Below are positions 34,322 to 45,300 of a stretch of DNA of 64,000 bases, piece after piece. The DNA is from Rhabdobacter roseus (GTDB lineage: Bacteria > Bacteroidota > Bacteroidia > Cytophagales > Spirosomataceae). Under the pieces are notes generated by a model, which was not told the origin of the DNA, did no database searches, and worked only from the letters and a program-made list of their open reading frames with translations. Numbering within the stretch: the stretch's first letter is position 1; every line of letters begins with the position of its first letter. A program made the translations under genes and the position numbers. The stretch lies in contig NZ_JACHGF010000001.1 in the NCBI RefSeq assembly GCF_014202275.1, positions 558,001 through 622,000 of the forward strand. Reading direction: 5' to 3'.

Positions 34322-37300
34322 TTGCTACTTAAGCTTAACATAGTACTATATCTAGTAGCTACTTGGTGCCTGGTAGGGGGTAGTTTTGTGGGCGCTCAGC
34401 CCATGCAAATACAACGGATCACCGTCAAGGAGGGCTTATCCCAAAGCTCTCCTTACCATATATTCAAAGATTCGCGTGGGTTTTTGTGGCTAGGTACCCA
34501 AGACGGCGTCAATCGCTACGATGGCCACCATTTTCGCATTTATAAACCCGACGGGGACAATCCTTTCTCGCTGAGGGGCGTAAACATTGCAGGTATTGTA
34601 GAAGACAAAAACGGCGACATTTGGGTAGGCTCCGAGGAGGGCCTGAATAGCTACGATCGGGCTACCGATCGCTTTTTTCTGATCAAAACTTCTCCCCAGA
34701 AGCGGCGTACCTCTCCTTTTTACGCCGACGACAAAGAGATCTGGTTTTCTTCCGAAGGACAGGGATTGATGGTGTATGACTATAAAAGCCAGCAATTGAA
34801 GAAGTTAGGTACTTATGCCTACATCAGCCGGGAATTTGACTTTGTCGATTGGACCGTTCGTACTTCTTTTGGCGACGTTTGGATGCTGGGCCCCAAGGGC
34901 GTAGTACGGTTTGAAATAAAAAATCAAAAGTACCACTACTACTTTACTAATACACCTCGGTGCGAATACGGACCAGCGCTAAACGTGTATTCGTTGTCGG
35001 TAGACTCCCAAAATATCGTCTGGCTGGGTACGGATCAGGGCCTGGTTCGTTTCGATCATCTTCATAAAAGCCATGAGCTGCATCCCTGCCCAACCCCGAA
35101 CGAAGTACCCGCCGTGATAGCCAGCCTGGCGCATGGCCTGAACGGCCAGCTATGGATCGGAACGCTGAAACAGGGCCTCTGGATTTTTGATAAAATAAAG
35201 CGGAAGTACACCGAAGTACAATACCGCCCTAACTCCTCAGAAAGCCTCAAGAACTACGAGATTTACCGTATCTACGTGGATAATACCGGCATCGTTTGGG
35301 CCAACTCCGACCCCGACGGCCTGGTTAAGATCATCCCGAATGCCTCCATGTTTGGGTTTTTGGGGCGCCCGGATTTTTCTCCTCCCGAACGACGCCTAAG
35401 CGACCTCTCCATTCGCTGCCTGGGAGAAGACGCCCGCGGGATCGTTTGGATTGGAACCGAGAATGGGCTCGATCTGTATGATCCTAAGCGGGGCATCATT
35501 ACCGAAAGGTACTTTGCCAACGAGGGCAACATCCTCAAGTACATTTTTAAGGACAGCCGCCAGCGCATGTGGGTAGGTACTTACGGAGGTGTTATGCTGT
35601 TTGATGCCAGCACGAAAACCTTTACCAAGTACCTCTTTGATCACGACCCGCGTACCCGTACGCACGTACGCAATATGCTGGAACTACCCAACGGCAAGCT
35701 ACTGCTAGGTACCCGGCTGGGCATGTGGTCGTTTGATCCGGCTACTACCCACTTTGAAAAGGTACCTATCCTGGCCGACCGCAACATCTTCGCTACCTAC
35801 CTGGATGCGGAAGGTACTTTGTGGGTGGGCTCCTACTTTGACCGGCTGTATGGTTTCCGGCTGTCGGCCGACGGGAAGTGGGAAAAGCGGTACGAAGGCC
35901 TGACGGAGTTTAATATCAACAGCATTCGGGAGGATACCTTGCAGGGCTTACTCTGGATCGCTACCGAAAAAGGCCTCGTTGCTTTTCGGAAAGACAACCA
36001 GGCGTATCGGCTTTATAATGAAAAAGATGGCTTGGCCAATACCTACATTTACGGGGTACTTCTTGCCCCCGAAGGCAACATCTTCATGAGTACCAACCAC
36101 GGCTTATCGTGCCTGGAGGTCGAGACGGGCGTAATTCGTAACTTCGACTTGTCGGATGGGTTGCAGGGCTACGAGTACAACGGCAACGCTTTTTTTAAGA
36201 CCGCCTCGGGGCAGTGCTTTTTTGGAGGTATCAAAGGCCTAAACTATTTTTATCCGCGCCAGTTTCGGAAGCTATCGTACAGCCCCCGCGTTCATTTTTA
36301 TAATTTAAGAGTCAACGAAGAGCCTTATCAGTCGGAAGGGTACATTGACGAAAGAGCACTTTTGCGCCTTCAGCACGACCAGAATACGTTTTCCCTCGAC
36401 TTCGCTTGCATAGACTATTACAGCAACGGCAAAAACTACTACAAGTACCTCCTGGAAGGCCAGGACCAAGGCTGGGTAAACGCCGGTGACCGCACCTACG
36501 TACGCTACGCCAACCTGGCCCCGGGCCGCTACGTACTGCGAGTGAAGGCCGCTAACCGCGATGGTGCCTGGAACGGCCCGGAACGAAAACTGTACGTGGT
36601 GATTCGTCCGCCTTTCTGGCGAACGTGGTGGTTTTCGGCGTTTTATCTGCTTACGGTCACGGGCGGCTCGTATCTGCTGATTCAGCAGCGCCTCCGAAAC
36701 CTCAACCGTCGGCAGAAAGAACGGCTCAAAATAGCCCTGGAAGCCCAGGAACAGGAACGCAAGAACATAGCCCAGGACCTGCACGACGAAGTAGGAAGCC
36801 GGCTAGCCACGCTCAAGCTGTACCTTTCGTCGCTGACCGGGCACCTCAAGCCAAGCAAAGAAGCCGAGCGAATCAAGCAGCAGGTACTTGAAATCATCAA
36901 CGTGTCGCTGATCGACATCCGGCGCCTCCTGCGCGAGCTAAGCCCCCGTACGCTGGAACAGTACGGCTACGCGGCGGCCGTAGAAGAGCTGACGCACAAG
37001 ATTAATACCTCGGAGCAAATCCACGTAGCCTTTGAGGCGCGCCGCCTGCCCGAACAGCTACCCACCGACATCGCCACGGGCCTTTATCGCATCACGCAGG
37101 AGCTACTCAATAATACGCTCAAACACGCCAACGCTACGGAGGTTACTATTTCGGTGATTCCCTCGGGAAACGTTATCTCCTTCTTTTATAGCGACAACGG
37201 CGATGGCTTCGACTACGCCAAGGCCCGCAATGGCTTGGGCATTGGTAACATCAAATCGCGCGTGGCGGTACTGGGCGGACAGATTGACTGGTTTACCGCC

Positions 37301-37351
37301 GCCGGAAAAGGGCTGGAGGTAACGATCGAGATCCCGCTGTCAAATTCCTGA
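34322..37351 (+). CDS. Two-component sensor with reg_prop propeller and HisKA_3 kinase
   Basis: The 1009-residue protein starts at a TTG (34322), since the signal peptide (LNIVLYLVATWCLVGGSFVGAQ) precedes the first ATG. It has periplasmic two-component regulator propeller repeats (about residues 25-690, such as FLWLGTQDGVNRYDG), a Y_Y_Y domain (about 690-765), and one transmembrane helix (about 775-795). A NarL-type kinase follows, with phospho-acceptor His821 in QDLHDEVGSRL and an ATPase domain (ELLNNTLKHANAT, DNGDGFD, GLGIGNIKSRV). No receiver domain or adjacent regulator is present, so it is an orphan. Its last 12 bases overlap the convergent gene. Confidence 0.93.
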   Translation: MLLKLNIVLYLVATWCLVGGSFVGAQPMQIQRITVKEGLSQSSPYHIFKDSRGFLWLGTQDGVNRYDGHHFRIYKPDGDNPFSLRGVNIAGIVEDKNGDIWVGSEEGLNSYDRATDRFFLIKTSPQKRRTSPFYADDKEIWFSSEGQGLMVYDYKSQQLKKLGTYAYISREFDFVDWTVRTSFGDVWMLGPKGVVRFEIKNQKYHYYFTNTPRCEYGPALNVYSLSVDSQNIVWLGTDQGLVRFDHLHKSHELHPCPTPNEVPAVIASLAHGLNGQLWIGTLKQGLWIFDKIKRKYTEVQYRPNSSESLKNYEIYRIYVDNTGIVWANSDPDGLVKIIPNASMFGFLGRPDFSPPERRLSDLSIRCLGEDARGIVWIGTENGLDLYDPKRGIITERYFANEGNILKYIFKDSRQRMWVGTYGGVMLFDASTKTFTKYLFDHDPRTRTHVRNMLELPNGKLLLGTRLGMWSFDPATTHFEKVPILADRNIFATYLDAEGTLWVGSYFDRLYGFRLSADGKWEKRYEGLTEFNINSIREDTLQGLLWIATEKGLVAFRKDNQAYRLYNEKDGLANTYIYGVLLAPEGNIFMSTNHGLSCLEVETGVIRNFDLSDGLQGYEYNGNAFFKTASGQCFFGGIKGLNYFYPRQFRKLSYSPRVHFYNLRVNEEPYQSEGYIDERALLRLQHDQNTFSLDFACIDYYSNGKNYYKYLLEGQDQGWVNAGDRTYVRYANLAPGRYVLRVKAANRDGAWNGPERKLYVVIRPPFWRTWWFSAFYLLTVTGGSYLLIQQRLRNLNRRQKERLKIALEAQEQERKNIAQDLHDEVGSRLATLKLYLSSLTGHLKPSKEAERIKQQVLEIINVSLIDIRRLLRELSPRTLEQYGYAAAVEELTHKINTSEQIHVAFEARRLPEQLPTDIATGLYRITQELLNNTLKHANATEVTISVIPSGNVISFFYSDNGDGFDYAKARNGLGIGNIKSRVAVLGGQIDWFTAAGKGLEVTIEIPLSNS

Positions 37352-40300
37352 TTGCAGCCGGGACGAATCCCTCAAGTACCGATGCGCCTGCAGACCACTG
37401 CTGTTTAGCGCCGTCAGGATAAGCCGCCCGGTACCGGTCTGTAGCCAGTACGACTGACGCGCGTCTCCCCGAATCCAAAGCCCGCTCTGCTCCGGCGGGA
37501 CTGCTTCAAAATGGCCGGTGCTGTTTCCGCGCAGCAGGAGGCCGCGGGAGGCGTCTTGTCGGCCCATGTGTACTTCGTTAGGGTAGAAATTGCCACTAAT
37601 GAGCAGATCGACGTGACCATCCTGGGTGAAATCAAAAGGCGTGATACCATATATGGGGGCCTGCTGCGCAAGGGGTGGCAGGGCTAGGATTTGAAAGGTA
37701 CCTTTACCCAGATTTAACAAAACTGAGCTTTCAAGGTGCGTAGCCGCCCAGTGCTCCGCTTGCGCTAATTCTTGCTGAGTGAACAGGTCTTCAAAGCGGG
37801 CTTGAGCGTAGGAAGCATAGCGAGGGAATTTCTTGCGGAATTGGATCATCTGCTGGTTCAGTATGTCCCGAGGGTGCGTAGGGTACTTTTGGCCAGCCAG
37901 GTAGTGGCTCATGATGGGATCAAACACACCATCATCGTTAAAATCCTTGCCCACGATTTGTAGCGGGTACTTTGCGCTAGCCCTATAGAAGGTATTGAGG
38001 CCTTCGTTGCCCGCGATGATATCCGGCAAGCCATCCTGGTTAAGATCGGCCACGGCTACGCTCTTCCACCAGCCCTGCGTGGGGCGCAGTGCCTCCGACG
38101 CGTAAGGCACAAAGCGGTGCCCCTGTTCATTGAGGTAAATACCGATGGGCATCCACTCCCCCACCAATACCAAGTCGGGCCAGCCGTCTTGGTTGAGGTC
38201 CGTACTTAGCGCGTCGCACACTAATCCGGGCTGCCGCAGGGCCTGCCCAGGGGGTAGTTCAGATACATCCGTAAACTTCATTTTCCCTTTGTGGGAGTCA
38301 TTCCGTAAAAGGTAGCTGCGAGGCGTGACGGGGTACTTTCCGGGTACCTGGCGACCGGCAATGAATAGGTCGGTGTCGCCGTCTTGGTCATAATCGAGAG
38401 GTACTACCCGCGAGGCACTCACGGACAGGCCGGGTAGGGTACCCGCCGGAGCCACTCGAAATTGCCCGGTGCCATCGTTCAGGAATAGTTGGGGTTGATA
38501 GGCTTCGTGAGCCGAGAGAGGGCGTTCATTGCTCCCATACACCACCAGGATATCCAGGTGCCCGTCCTGATCCGCGTCCAGAAAGGCAGCGTGAGCTACT
38601 TCACCGGGAGTACTATCCGGGAAGACCTGAGCCTGAAAGGTACCTTGGGGCTGTTGGATAAAAAGCTGAGAAGTACTACCCTGGTAGGCTCCTCCCAGAA
38701 AGACATCTTCCCGGCCGTCGCCGTTGACATCGCCGATGGCTACTGCAAATCCCTCGCGCGAGAGCATTTTGGGATAAGTTGCGTATTGCTTGAAATCGAC
38801 GAAGTTATCTTCTATGTGTTGAAAAGGGAGCCAGTGCGTGCCGATGTTCTCAAAAAGTGGTTTATCCGTTAGGGTAGTTGAGCCGGGACGTGGGGTAGCT
38901 TGTACGTACGAAACGGAAAGTACCTCCTGCGGGGGTACTTTGTAAAGTATCTGCGCGTGGCCTCCGGGCCATTCCAAAAGTACTGAGTCAGCCACCGGAT
39001 GTGCTCCCAAACCCAGGTGCAGCACCGGCTCCACGCACGACAAGTACCCCCGCGTAGGCTGGTTCTCGACGACCTGGCTTTGCCCCTGGGCCCAAACGGT
39101 AGCCCGCACGCCTACTCCCTGCCGGTTGGTGGGTGGCCCTTCCAGGCGGATGCGTAGTGAGGAAGCACCGGGGCTTATTTCGTTTAAGCGATTGCGGAAT
39201 ACCGATACTTCCGCATCGACGTTGTTGATGACCAGGTCCAGGTCGCCGTCGCCGTCCAGGTCGGCCCAGGCGGCTCCGTTGGCAAACGAAGCTTCGGCCA
39301 GCCCCCAGGCCTCAGAAACATCCTCGAAGGTGTAGCCACCGGCGTTGCGGTACAGGTAGTTTTTGAGCGGTATCTCGGGTACTTTGCTCAGGAGCTCATC
39401 TCGTTTCGTGCGTTTAGCTTTGTCGGTGCCAAAAAACTGGAACTCTTCGGCGTAGCTAATGAAGTCGCGATCGGTGATGTTTTTTCGGTACCCATTGGTG
39501 ATGAAAAGATCCTTGAGGCCGTCGTTGTCAAAGTCGGCCAGCAAGGGTGCCCAGCTCCAGTCGGTTCGGGCTACGCCAGCCAGCAGGCCCATTTCGCTGA
39601 ATTCGGGCGTCTCAGAGCCGGGCGGGGTACCCAGGTTGAGCTGAAGCGTATTCCGCATGTACTGCAGCTGGTACCCGTAGCGGGGCGAAATACTCATTTC
39701 TTTTTTGTCAAAGTCTTGCCCAATGAGCATTTGTTTCTGGCGGAAGTTGTCCTCGGGCAGCATATCCAGCTGGAGCAGATCTACCCTCAGGTCGTTGTTG
39801 AGATCCGCCGCATCAACCCCCATGCCGAAGAGGCTGGTATGGGCCATCGCGGTACCGATGGCGTTTTGAAAAGTACCGTCGCGGTTGTTGAGGTAAAGAA
39901 TGTCGCTGCTGATGAAGTCGTTGGAGCAGTATAGGTCCGGGTACCCATCGTTGTTGAAATCGGCCGCTACGACACCCAGGCCTAACCCTTCGTAGCGGAT
40001 TCCGGCCTGCTCCGACACATCCCGGTACGTAAAGTGCCCTTGTTCGTTACGGCCCTCGTTGCGAAAGAGGCGGTCGGACGAAGGATGCGTGCCGTTGTGG
40101 ATCGTAGGACGAAGGTAGTTGGGGTTTTGGGCGTCGGGAGCGGTATTGAGCAGGAAAGCATCCAGGTCGCCGTCGAGGTCGTAATCAAAAAAGAGGGTTT
40201 GGGTAGTAAAGCCGGGGAAGTCCAGCCCGTACTGCGCGGCCTGCTCTTTAAAGGTAGGGATACCATGCTCGCCCCAGCCCTGATTGACAAACAGCAGATT

Positions 40301-40741
40301 ACGGGTACTTTGGAAGGAAGCGTGCGCCGCTACACTCACGTAAATATCCAGCCGCCCATCCTGATTAATATCAACCAGGCTCACGCCACTGCACCAGGTG
40401 TCGGTACTTACTCCGGCGGCTTGGGTGATGTCGATAAATTGAAGATCACGGCCCTGGCTGAGGTACAGCCGCGAGGTAGTTTGATTGCCCGTAAAAAATA
40501 GGTCCGGGTACCCGTCGTTGTTCACATCACCAACTCCTACGCCTCCGCCATTGTAAAAGTTGGTAAACGTAAAGGCGTTTAAGGTGTCGTTGGGATGAAG
40601 ATTGTTGGAAAAAGTAATCCCAGAGCCATCTACCTTTTCAAACAGCGTTTGGGGGCGCTGCCTGCAAGCCGGACTGAGCAGTGCCGTTAGAAAGAGTAAG
40701 AAGTTAGTCCAGACGAATCCGGACAAAAAATAGCGCCGCAT
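37340..40741 (-). CDS. FG-GAP/VCBS repeat lipoprotein with ASPIC/UnbV domain
   Basis: The start chosen is ATG 40741, giving 1133 residues with a lipoprotein signal (Cys26 in LLSPACRQRP). The body has many calcium-binding FG-GAP repeats with DxDxDG motifs (VNNDGYPDLFFTG, DINQDGRLDIYVS, DFNNDGYPDLYCSND, DLDGDGDLDLVINN). An ASPIC/UnbV domain lies near the middle (VGVRATVWAQGQSQVVENQPTRGYLSCVEPVLHLGLG). It resembles the CRTAC1-like proteins often encoded beside SusC/SusD in Bacteroidota. It lies downstream of susD and susC and is probably surface-exposed. Confidence 0.9.
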   Translation of the reverse strand: MRRYFLSGFVWTNFLLFLTALLSPACRQRPQTLFEKVDGSGITFSNNLHPNDTLNAFTFTNFYNGGGVGVGDVNNDGYPDLFFTGNQTTSRLYLSQGRDLQFIDITQAAGVSTDTWCSGVSLVDINQDGRLDIYVSVAAHASFQSTRNLLFVNQGWGEHGIPTFKEQAAQYGLDFPGFTTQTLFFDYDLDGDLDAFLLNTAPDAQNPNYLRPTIHNGTHPSSDRLFRNEGRNEQGHFTYRDVSEQAGIRYEGLGLGVVAADFNNDGYPDLYCSNDFISSDILYLNNRDGTFQNAIGTAMAHTSLFGMGVDAADLNNDLRVDLLQLDMLPEDNFRQKQMLIGQDFDKKEMSISPRYGYQLQYMRNTLQLNLGTPPGSETPEFSEMGLLAGVARTDWSWAPLLADFDNDGLKDLFITNGYRKNITDRDFISYAEEFQFFGTDKAKRTKRDELLSKVPEIPLKNYLYRNAGGYTFEDVSEAWGLAEASFANGAAWADLDGDGDLDLVINNVDAEVSVFRNRLNEISPGASSLRIRLEGPPTNRQGVGVRATVWAQGQSQVVENQPTRGYLSCVEPVLHLGLGAHPVADSVLLEWPGGHAQILYKVPPQEVLSVSYVQATPRPGSTTLTDKPLFENIGTHWLPFQHIEDNFVDFKQYATYPKMLSREGFAVAIGDVNGDGREDVFLGGAYQGSTSQLFIQQPQGTFQAQVFPDSTPGEVAHAAFLDADQDGHLDILVVYGSNERPLSAHEAYQPQLFLNDGTGQFRVAPAGTLPGLSVSASRVVPLDYDQDGDTDLFIAGRQVPGKYPVTPRSYLLRNDSHKGKMKFTDVSELPPGQALRQPGLVCDALSTDLNQDGWPDLVLVGEWMPIGIYLNEQGHRFVPYASEALRPTQGWWKSVAVADLNQDGLPDIIAGNEGLNTFYRASAKYPLQIVGKDFNDDGVFDPIMSHYLAGQKYPTHPRDILNQQMIQFRKKFPRYASYAQARFEDLFTQQELAQAEHWAATHLESSVLLNLGKGTFQILALPPLAQQAPIYGITPFDFTQDGHVDLLISGNFYPNEVHMGRQDASRGLLLRGNSTGHFEAVPPEQSGLWIRGDARQSYWLQTGTGRLILTALNSSGLQAHRYLRDSSRLQSGI

Positions 40742-40804
40742 AGTGAAGAGAAGGATTTCCCCCCTTGCACCGAAACGCAAGGGGGGAGTGGAATCAACAT
40801 AGGA

Positions 40805-42346
40805 TTAGTAGCCCGGATTCTGGGAGCTACCGCTTAGTTGGGGATTGTTATCGATTTCGTTTTGCGGAATCGGCAGGAGCTCGTGCCGGTTGGCCTGGAA
40901 GTAGCTAAGGGGCTCGCTGGTGAGCTTGTTGTTTTTCCGCCAGCGTATGATGTCCATGTTCCGGATTTGCTCCCCGGCCAGCTCTACCATTCGTTCGTGC
41001 ATGATGGCCTCAAAAACTTCCCTTTGGGTGCGGCAGGGAAAATTAGTAGTAGGGTACGGAGGCATGGCTACGCTGGGCCGGGCACGTACCTGGTTCATCA
41101 GCGCGATGGCCGCCGCCTGGTTGCCGAGTTCGTTTTCGCATTCGGCTAGCAGCAGGAGTGCGTCTGCGTAGCGCATGATCCGCATGTTGATACCTCCGGT
41201 AGCGTAGTCGGTTTCTATTTTGTAAAGGAGCGAGTACTTCCGCCAGCTAATCTTCTGTTGAACACCGTCTACAATCGAAGAGTTACCCTGCTGGGCGTCG
41301 GCCGTCATGACGCTATTGCCATTGTTGAAGACGTCTCCCTCTTTCCAGAACGACATGTTGTAGCGGGGGTCCAGTTTGGCGTCTCCCTTGGAGGGGCGCT
41401 CGTAGGCGTTGAGAAGCTTGTTGGACGGAATGACGTTGCGCCAGCCGATGGCCGAGTACTCCTGCGTACGAACGGTCTCCGCGGCCAGGCCCGTGCCGTC
41501 GCCGTCGGCGCCCCAGTTGTAGGCTCCTCCTGAGGGAGCATAAACTACCTCGAAAATGGATTCGGCGTTGAACTCCGTTTCTTCAATGAAATTGTCGAGG
41601 TAGTTGTCGACCAGGCGGTACTGCCCCGAGCTAACAATTTTTTGGAGCTCCGTTCGGGCGTTGGCGTATTCGCCCAGCTGCAGGTACGTACGAGCCAGCA
41701 GCATTTGGGCCGCTCCGCGCGTAGCCCGGCCCAGTTCGGCGTCGCTATAGGTAGCGGGTAGTGCGGCTTGGGCCTGCTGGAGGTCTTCTATTACTTGCTG
41801 ATAAACCTCATTTTGGGAGGACCTGGGCAGAGCCCCATCCACAGACTTGACGAATTCGGTATGAAGTGGGCCTCCGCCAAAGAGGGTAGCGATTTCAAAG
41901 TACGCCCAGGCGCGTAGAAACCGGGCCTCGCCCAAAAGCCGATCGCGAAGGGCGGGAGCAATGTCAGGAACCTCGGGTCCCTTTTCCAAAACCACGTTGG
42001 CGCGGTGGATGGTACGGTACCAGCCTTGCCAAACCGACCGCACCAGGCCATTGCCCGTATCATGTACCCCCGTGAGCAACTGGTTGCGGGGGGCTTCCAA
42101 CTGCCCACCTCCCGCTGCCATTTCGTCCGAGCGGAGATCGTGCGTGAAGAACCATTCGCGCGACACCAGGCTGTTGGATTGCACCAGGGCGTAGATAGAA
42201 TTCACCCCGGCCGTCAGCTCTTGGGCGTTGTTAAAGTAGGTTTCAAAGGTAACCCCGTTGGGATTTACCTTATTCAGATTGTCTTCGTTACAGCCAAGTG
42301 CGATGCCCATAAATAGGATGCACGCTGCAATTATTTTCTTGTTCAT
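40805..42346 (-). CDS. SusD/RagB-family nutrient-binding outer-membrane lipoprotein
   Basis: The 513-residue protein has a lipoprotein signal with Cys19 (IALGCNEDN). SusD-family features include the N-terminal helical TPR region (RANVVLEKGPEVPDIAPALRDRLLGEARFLRAWAYFEIATLFGGGP) and the C-terminal SusD domain (EAIMHERMVELAGEQIRNMDIIRWRKN, NELLPIPQNEIDNNPQL). It forms the lid of the SusC channel and captures a glycan or other large nutrient. It is immediately downstream of the susC-like gene, 48 bases away. Confidence 0.95.
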   Translation of the reverse strand: MNKKIIAACILFMGIALGCNEDNLNKVNPNGVTFETYFNNAQELTAGVNSIYALVQSNSLVSREWFFTHDLRSDEMAAGGGQLEAPRNQLLTGVHDTGNGLVRSVWQGWYRTIHRANVVLEKGPEVPDIAPALRDRLLGEARFLRAWAYFEIATLFGGGPLHTEFVKSVDGALPRSSQNEVYQQVIEDLQQAQAALPATYSDAELGRATRGAAQMLLARTYLQLGEYANARTELQKIVSSGQYRLVDNYLDNFIEETEFNAESIFEVVYAPSGGAYNWGADGDGTGLAAETVRTQEYSAIGWRNVIPSNKLLNAYERPSKGDAKLDPRYNMSFWKEGDVFNNGNSVMTADAQQGNSSIVDGVQQKISWRKYSLLYKIETDYATGGINMRIMRYADALLLLAECENELGNQAAAIALMNQVRARPSVAMPPYPTTNFPCRTQREVFEAIMHERMVELAGEQIRNMDIIRWRKNNKLTSEPLSYFQANRHELLPIPQNEIDNNPQLSGSSQNPGY

Positions 42347-42394
42347 ATCAGACTGACTTACGTTAATATGATTGGATGTCTTGAAGCGTTGATT

Positions 42395-45300
42395 TTAAAA
42401 ACCCAGGTTTACCCCCACCAGCAGCGTCCGCGCTTGCGGGTATAGCCCGTAATCGATACCGTTGTTCAGGAGGTTGTATTCCCGCGAGCCTACTTCGGGG
42501 TCGTACCCTGTATAGCGGGTAAAAGTGAGGAGGTTTTGCGAGGATACGTAGACCCGGAACCTGCTGATGGCAGTACCCGTTAGTTTCTGAAGTACCGCGG
42601 TGGGGAGCGTATAGCCAATGCTGAGGTTCTTGACCCGCAGGTAGGAGCCATCTTCCAGAAAGCGATCGGACGTGCGCGTGTTTCCGTTGGGGTCGCCGTT
42701 GACCGCACGGGGTACATCCGTATTGCGGTTGTTGGGCGTCCAGGCATCGAGCACGTCGGTGGTGGCGTTGAAAAGCCGGAGCATCCCCTGGCCCACTACC
42801 TTCGTGCCATTGTATATTTTATTGCCTTGCACCCCTTGGAGAAAGAGGGTAAAATCAAAGTTTTTGAAGCTACCGCCCCAGTTCAGGCCGTACGAAAACT
42901 TTGGAATGAAACTACCCAGGTAGGTACGGTCGCTGGCGTTGATGACCCCGTCGCCATTCAAATCTTTAAAGCGAATATCGCCGGGGGCCGCGTTGGGTTG
43001 GTAGGCGACGTTCGGGTTACCGAGGGCATTGTATTGGTTAATTTCTTCGTCGCTTTGGAAAATACCATCTACCTGCCAGCCAAAGAACGACTGAATGGGG
43101 TGGCCCGCTTCGGTTCGGGTAATGTCAAAACCACCGAAATCCGCATTTTCACCAGAATTAATCGTGGCATTGGGAGTGGCAAGGCTCAAAACGCGGTTGC
43201 GGGTTATATCGAAGGTGGCCGTGAGGTTCCAGTTAAAATCCTTACCCGTATGGTTGTAGCCAGCCAATAGCTCATACCCCCAGTTTTTCATACTTCCCAC
43301 GTTAGCCAGCGGGCTCTCGGAGTACCCTAGCGAGATCGGAAGCGGAACGCCGAGCAGCAGCCCGTCGGTCGTACGGCTGTAGGCTTCGGCCGAGAAGTTG
43401 ATCTTGTTATTGAGCAGCGAAACATCTAACCCGATGTTCTGCATGGTCGTGACCTCCCAGCTCAATTCCTGGTTGCCCAGGCGGTTGTAAAAAGAGCCCA
43501 ACTGGCTCTGGTTGCCGAAGGGGTAGATGGTGTTGTTGGCCAGGATAAGCGGCTGCCATTCGTAGTCACCCAGGGCATTGTAGCCGGTCTGGCCGTAGCT
43601 TCCTCTTATTTTTAGTTCAGAAAGCCAACCCACCGACCGCATGAAGGACTCCTCACTGATCCGCCAACCCGCCGACACCGCCGGGAAAGTACCCCACTTA
43701 CGACCGGGCGCAAACTTAGACGACCCATCGCGCCGGATCGAAGCCCCCAGCAGGTACCTTCCGGCGAGCTCGTAGTTGAGGCGCCCCACGTAGGAGATCA
43801 GCGTATTTTCGTATAATGCTGTATTCGTATTCAGGTTGGAAGCTCCCTGAATCACCCGAATATTGTTGTCGGGGCGGAAACCCTGGCTGTACTGGCTACG
43901 TGAGGTGGCATTTTGCTGCTCAACCACCCCCGTGAGGTTGATATAGTGTTTTCCGAAGGTCTTATCAAACGTGAGCTGGTTGGTCAACACCGACGAAAAG
44001 AATTGAGTCATCGTTTGGGACACTTCGGCGTTAGGCCGGTTCCGGTTGCCGTCGGCGTAAATAGGCAGGAAGTTTTCTTCCCGGCCGTTGGCAAAGTCGG
44101 CTCCAAAGGTGAAGCGGTACCGCAGCCAGTCGGTGATTTGTAGTTCGGCGAAAAGGGTACCTAGTAGTTTGACGCCGTGGTTGGTCCTAAACTGCTGCTC
44201 CTGCTCCACAATGCGCAGTGGGTTTTCCGGGTCGGTGGCATCCAGGGAGTTGGACGTGGTGCTGAAGCCCCCCAGCTTGGTGGGGTCGCGCTCGGGCCAG
44301 TAGGGAGTCATGCGCATGATGTTCATCACCAGGCTCCGGCCGCCGCCGTCGCGCTCTTGCCTTCTAAAGTCCGTAGCGGCCAGGAGCGTTTGGCCCACGG
44401 TAAGGCGTTTGCCGATCTTATGGTCCGAATTGATCCGGAAACTCTGCCGCCGGTAGTTGGTAAATGGCAGAATCCCGTCCTGATTAAAGTACCCCACGGA
44501 GCTGTAAAAGCGCGAATTGGCATTCCCGCCGGAGATAGACACCTGGTGATCCATGATCGGAGCCGGGTTAAACATCACATCCTGCCAGTCGGTATCGGTT
44601 TGGGCGAAGGTTTGGGTAGCGCCCTCGTAGATGGGGGTGTTGAGGTTGGCAAAACGGGGCGGCAGGTCGTCGCCAGCGTTGGTAAACAGCGCCGTACCGT
44701 ACCGAACGTACTGGTCGCGGTTGAGCAAGGGCAGGGTGCGCCAGGCCGACTGCGTACCGATGTACGAATCGACGTTGACGCTGATCTTGCCGTCGCGGGT
44801 ACCCTTGCGGGTGGTGATCAGGATCACGCCGTTGGCCGCCCGGGAGCCGTAGATGGCCGCTGCGCTGGCATCCTTAAGTACCTCCAGCGACTCAATATCC
44901 TTGGGGTCGATGTTGTTGAGTCCCCCCGCAGGTACCCCGTCTATGACGTACAACGGGTTAGGATTGAGGCTGATGGAGCCAATCCCGCGCACCCGAATCA
45001 CCGGCTCGGAGCCCGGCCCGCTGTTGTTAGTAATAGACACTCCCGGTACGCGCCCCTGAAGGGCTTGGGTAGGACTAATGACCGGCAGTGCTTTTAGCTC
45101 CTTTGGGCTCACCGACGTAACGGCCCCCGTCAGAGAAGATTTGCGCTGGGTACCATACCCTACCACTACTACCTCTTCCAGCGCTTCTTCGCTGGTTTGC
45201 ATCTGTATCGTAAGGGATGTTTGATTGTCAATTGTTACTTCCTGGCTCCTGTAGCCAATAAAGCTGAGTGTAAGTACATTAGAGCCCGAAGGAACGGTGA

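Noticed and set aside
44177-45097. Plus-strand frame of 306 codons opposite susC
   Set aside because: It is antisense to the conserved plug region of a SusC protein, with no family features and an odd Val/Gly/His-rich composition.
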